In this document: in pieces, positions 6,878 through 7,418 of the stretch
Layout of the letters: each line of letters begins with the position of its first letter
Position numbering within the stretch: the first letter of the stretch is position 1
DNA from: an uncultured Porphyromonas sp.
Lineage (GTDB): Bacteria; Bacteroidota; Bacteroidia; Bacteroidales; Porphyromonadaceae
Direction: 5' to 3'
Assembly (NCBI GenBank): GCA_945867245.1
Contig: CAMBHQ010000041.1
Span: forward strand, 1-7,418
Length of the DNA stretch: 7,418 nt
The notes under the pieces: generated by a model
The model's input: the letters and a program-made list of their open reading frames with translations, nothing else
Told to the model about the DNA's origin: nothing
Database searches by the model: none
Made by a program: the position numbers and the translations under genes

Positions 6878-6887
6878 TAAGGAGATG
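6878..6887 (+). promoter_or_regulatory. htrA start context TAAGG-NN-ATG
   Basis: TAAGGAG directly abuts the ATG, the third case of TAAGG-NN-ATG in this window. An in-frame TAG at 6873-6875 rules out a start further upstream, and no other in-frame ATG occurs before codon 135, so this start is well supported. Confidence 0.45.
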
Positions 6888-7418
6888 AATAAAGTTTGGA
6901 AGAATATCGCCACTGGCGGACTTATCGTTGCCGTCAGTGCTGCCTCTAGCGCTGTAACGGTCCGTAGCCTTGCAGACAATCAATATAAGAGTAGCGAGGA
7001 CCGCTATGCTACAGCACCAGCCCTCTCTGCCAGCGAGCACGGCTTCGTCAATACCTCAGCCGCTATTGCTCCACAGAATCTCGGCTCAGCCCCCGACCTA
7101 ACGCCTGCTACCGAAAGTAGCGTCAAGGCCGTAGTCCACATCAAGACCGAAGGCGAAAGGACCGTAGCCTCACAGGGTATAGACCCCTTCGAATTCTTCT
7201 TTGGCGGTCGAGCACGCACTGCACCACAGACGCAGCCCGTAGTCGGCTATGGCTCTGGCGTTATCATCAGTAGTGATGGCTACATCATGACGAATAACCA
7301 CGTCATTGCCAATAGTAACAAAATCAGCGTTACCCTAGAGGACAACCGCTCCTTTACGGCTAAGCTCGTCGGGACAGACCCTCGTACCGACGAGCTTAGC
7401 CGTAAAGGAGCGGTTGTC
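6885..7418 (+). CDS. htrA: Periplasmic serine protease HtrA/DegQ, 5' part (end outside window)
   Basis: HtrA/DegQ proteases degrade or hold misfolded envelope proteins in the periplasm. There are 178 codons without a stop. Residues 1-30 form a signal peptide: short basic start (MNKVWKN), hydrophobic core (about 8-26). Then ASVKAVVHI-like strand sequence (78-86, ESSVKAVVHI), the LA-loop IDPFEFFFG (99-107), VVGYGSGVIIS (119-129) and TNNHVI (136-141) with catalytic H139. DPRTD (165-169) holds catalytic D169, exactly 30 residues after the His, as in E. coli DegP (H105/D135). The Ser region and PDZ domains are beyond the window. Codons after D169 read ELSRKGAVV instead of the family's hydrophobic strand (L/I-A-L/V-like), and those bases are the inverted copy of 7341-7372. 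They are probably artefactual, so real coding is trusted only to about 7391. It likely has its own promoter after the pheS terminator. Confidence 0.9.
   Translation, partial: MNKVWKNIATGGLIVAVSAASSAVTVRSLADNQYKSSEDRYATAPALSASEHGFVNTSAAIAPQNLGSAPDLTPATESSVKAVVHIKTEGERTVASQGIDPFEFFFGGRARTAPQTQPVVGYGSGVIISSDGYIMTNNHVIANSNKISVTLEDNRSFTAKLVGTDPRTDELSRKGAVV
7341..7418. repeat. Perfect 32-bp inverted repeat at the window end (probable fold-back artefact)
   Basis: Bases 7341-7372 are perfectly complementary to 7387-7418, separated by 14 bases (GACAGACCCTCGTA). The right arm ends exactly at the last base of the window. The left arm encodes conserved HtrA sequence (DNRSFTAKLVG), while the right arm, read in the same frame, gives residues foreign to the family. 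This points to a strand switch near 7387-7391, where CCGAC is shared by the expected gene (T-D codons) and the inverted copy. Amplification or assembly fold-back at a contig end is the simplest explanation. A real genomic hairpin is less likely. Confidence 0.85.

Noticed and set aside
6731..7219. Short - strand open frames opposite the terminator and htrA
   Set aside because: They cover the htrA signal peptide and protease domain on the other strand and show no recognisable protein features.
7392..7418. A natural variant C-terminal sequence of HtrA after D169
   Set aside because: These codons are the exact inverted copy of the htrA bases at 7341-7367, so an artefact is far more likely than a new protease variant.

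Overview
The window looks like a chromosomal segment of a Bacteroidota species, most likely a Porphyromonas-type (Porphyromonadaceae) organism. It carries the end of the division and cell-wall (dcw) cluster (ftsQ-ftsA-ftsZ). FtsQ and FtsA are of the divergent Bacteroidota type, PheS has the family's Cys4 insert, and the HtrA/DegQ precursor begins like Bacteroidota homologues. Genes are closely packed and all on the + strand. Base composition is moderately GC-rich, with frequent CTA, ATA and CGT codons. The species cannot be fixed from sequence alone.

Layout: 1-720 is the 3' part of ftsQ (its start lies outside). ftsA (777-2279) and ftsZ (2318-3721) follow. Six bases after ftsZ begins rmlA/rfbA (3728-4600), and one base later rmlB/rfbB (4602-5657): the first two steps of dTDP-6-deoxyhexose synthesis. 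After 42 bases comes pheS (5700-6722), then a 13-bp hairpin with a short T run (6755-6793), the likely end of the transcript. After an AT-rich leader, the 5' part of a periplasmic HtrA/DegQ protease (6885 onward) runs to the window edge. No gene-free stretch exceeds 165 bases.

How the genes work together: FtsQ (divisome scaffold), FtsA (membrane anchor) and FtsZ (ring polymer) form the division core. RmlA and RmlB make dTDP-4-keto-6-deoxyglucose for surface glycans. PheS is housekeeping. The close spacing and absence of an internal terminator suggest that ftsQ to pheS may be cotranscribed, an unusual coupling of division with nucleotide-sugar synthesis. htrA appears to be a separate, envelope-stress unit.

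I found no new defence, mobile or CRISPR system. The strongest unexpected signals are: (1) the last 78 bases form a perfect 32-bp inverted repeat that breaks the htrA reading frame exactly after its catalytic Asp, most likely a fold-back assembly or amplification artefact; (2) FtsA has Asn in place of the acidic residue in both phosphate-binding motifs of its actin fold; (3) a shared TAAGG-NN-ATG arrangement sits at three gene starts.
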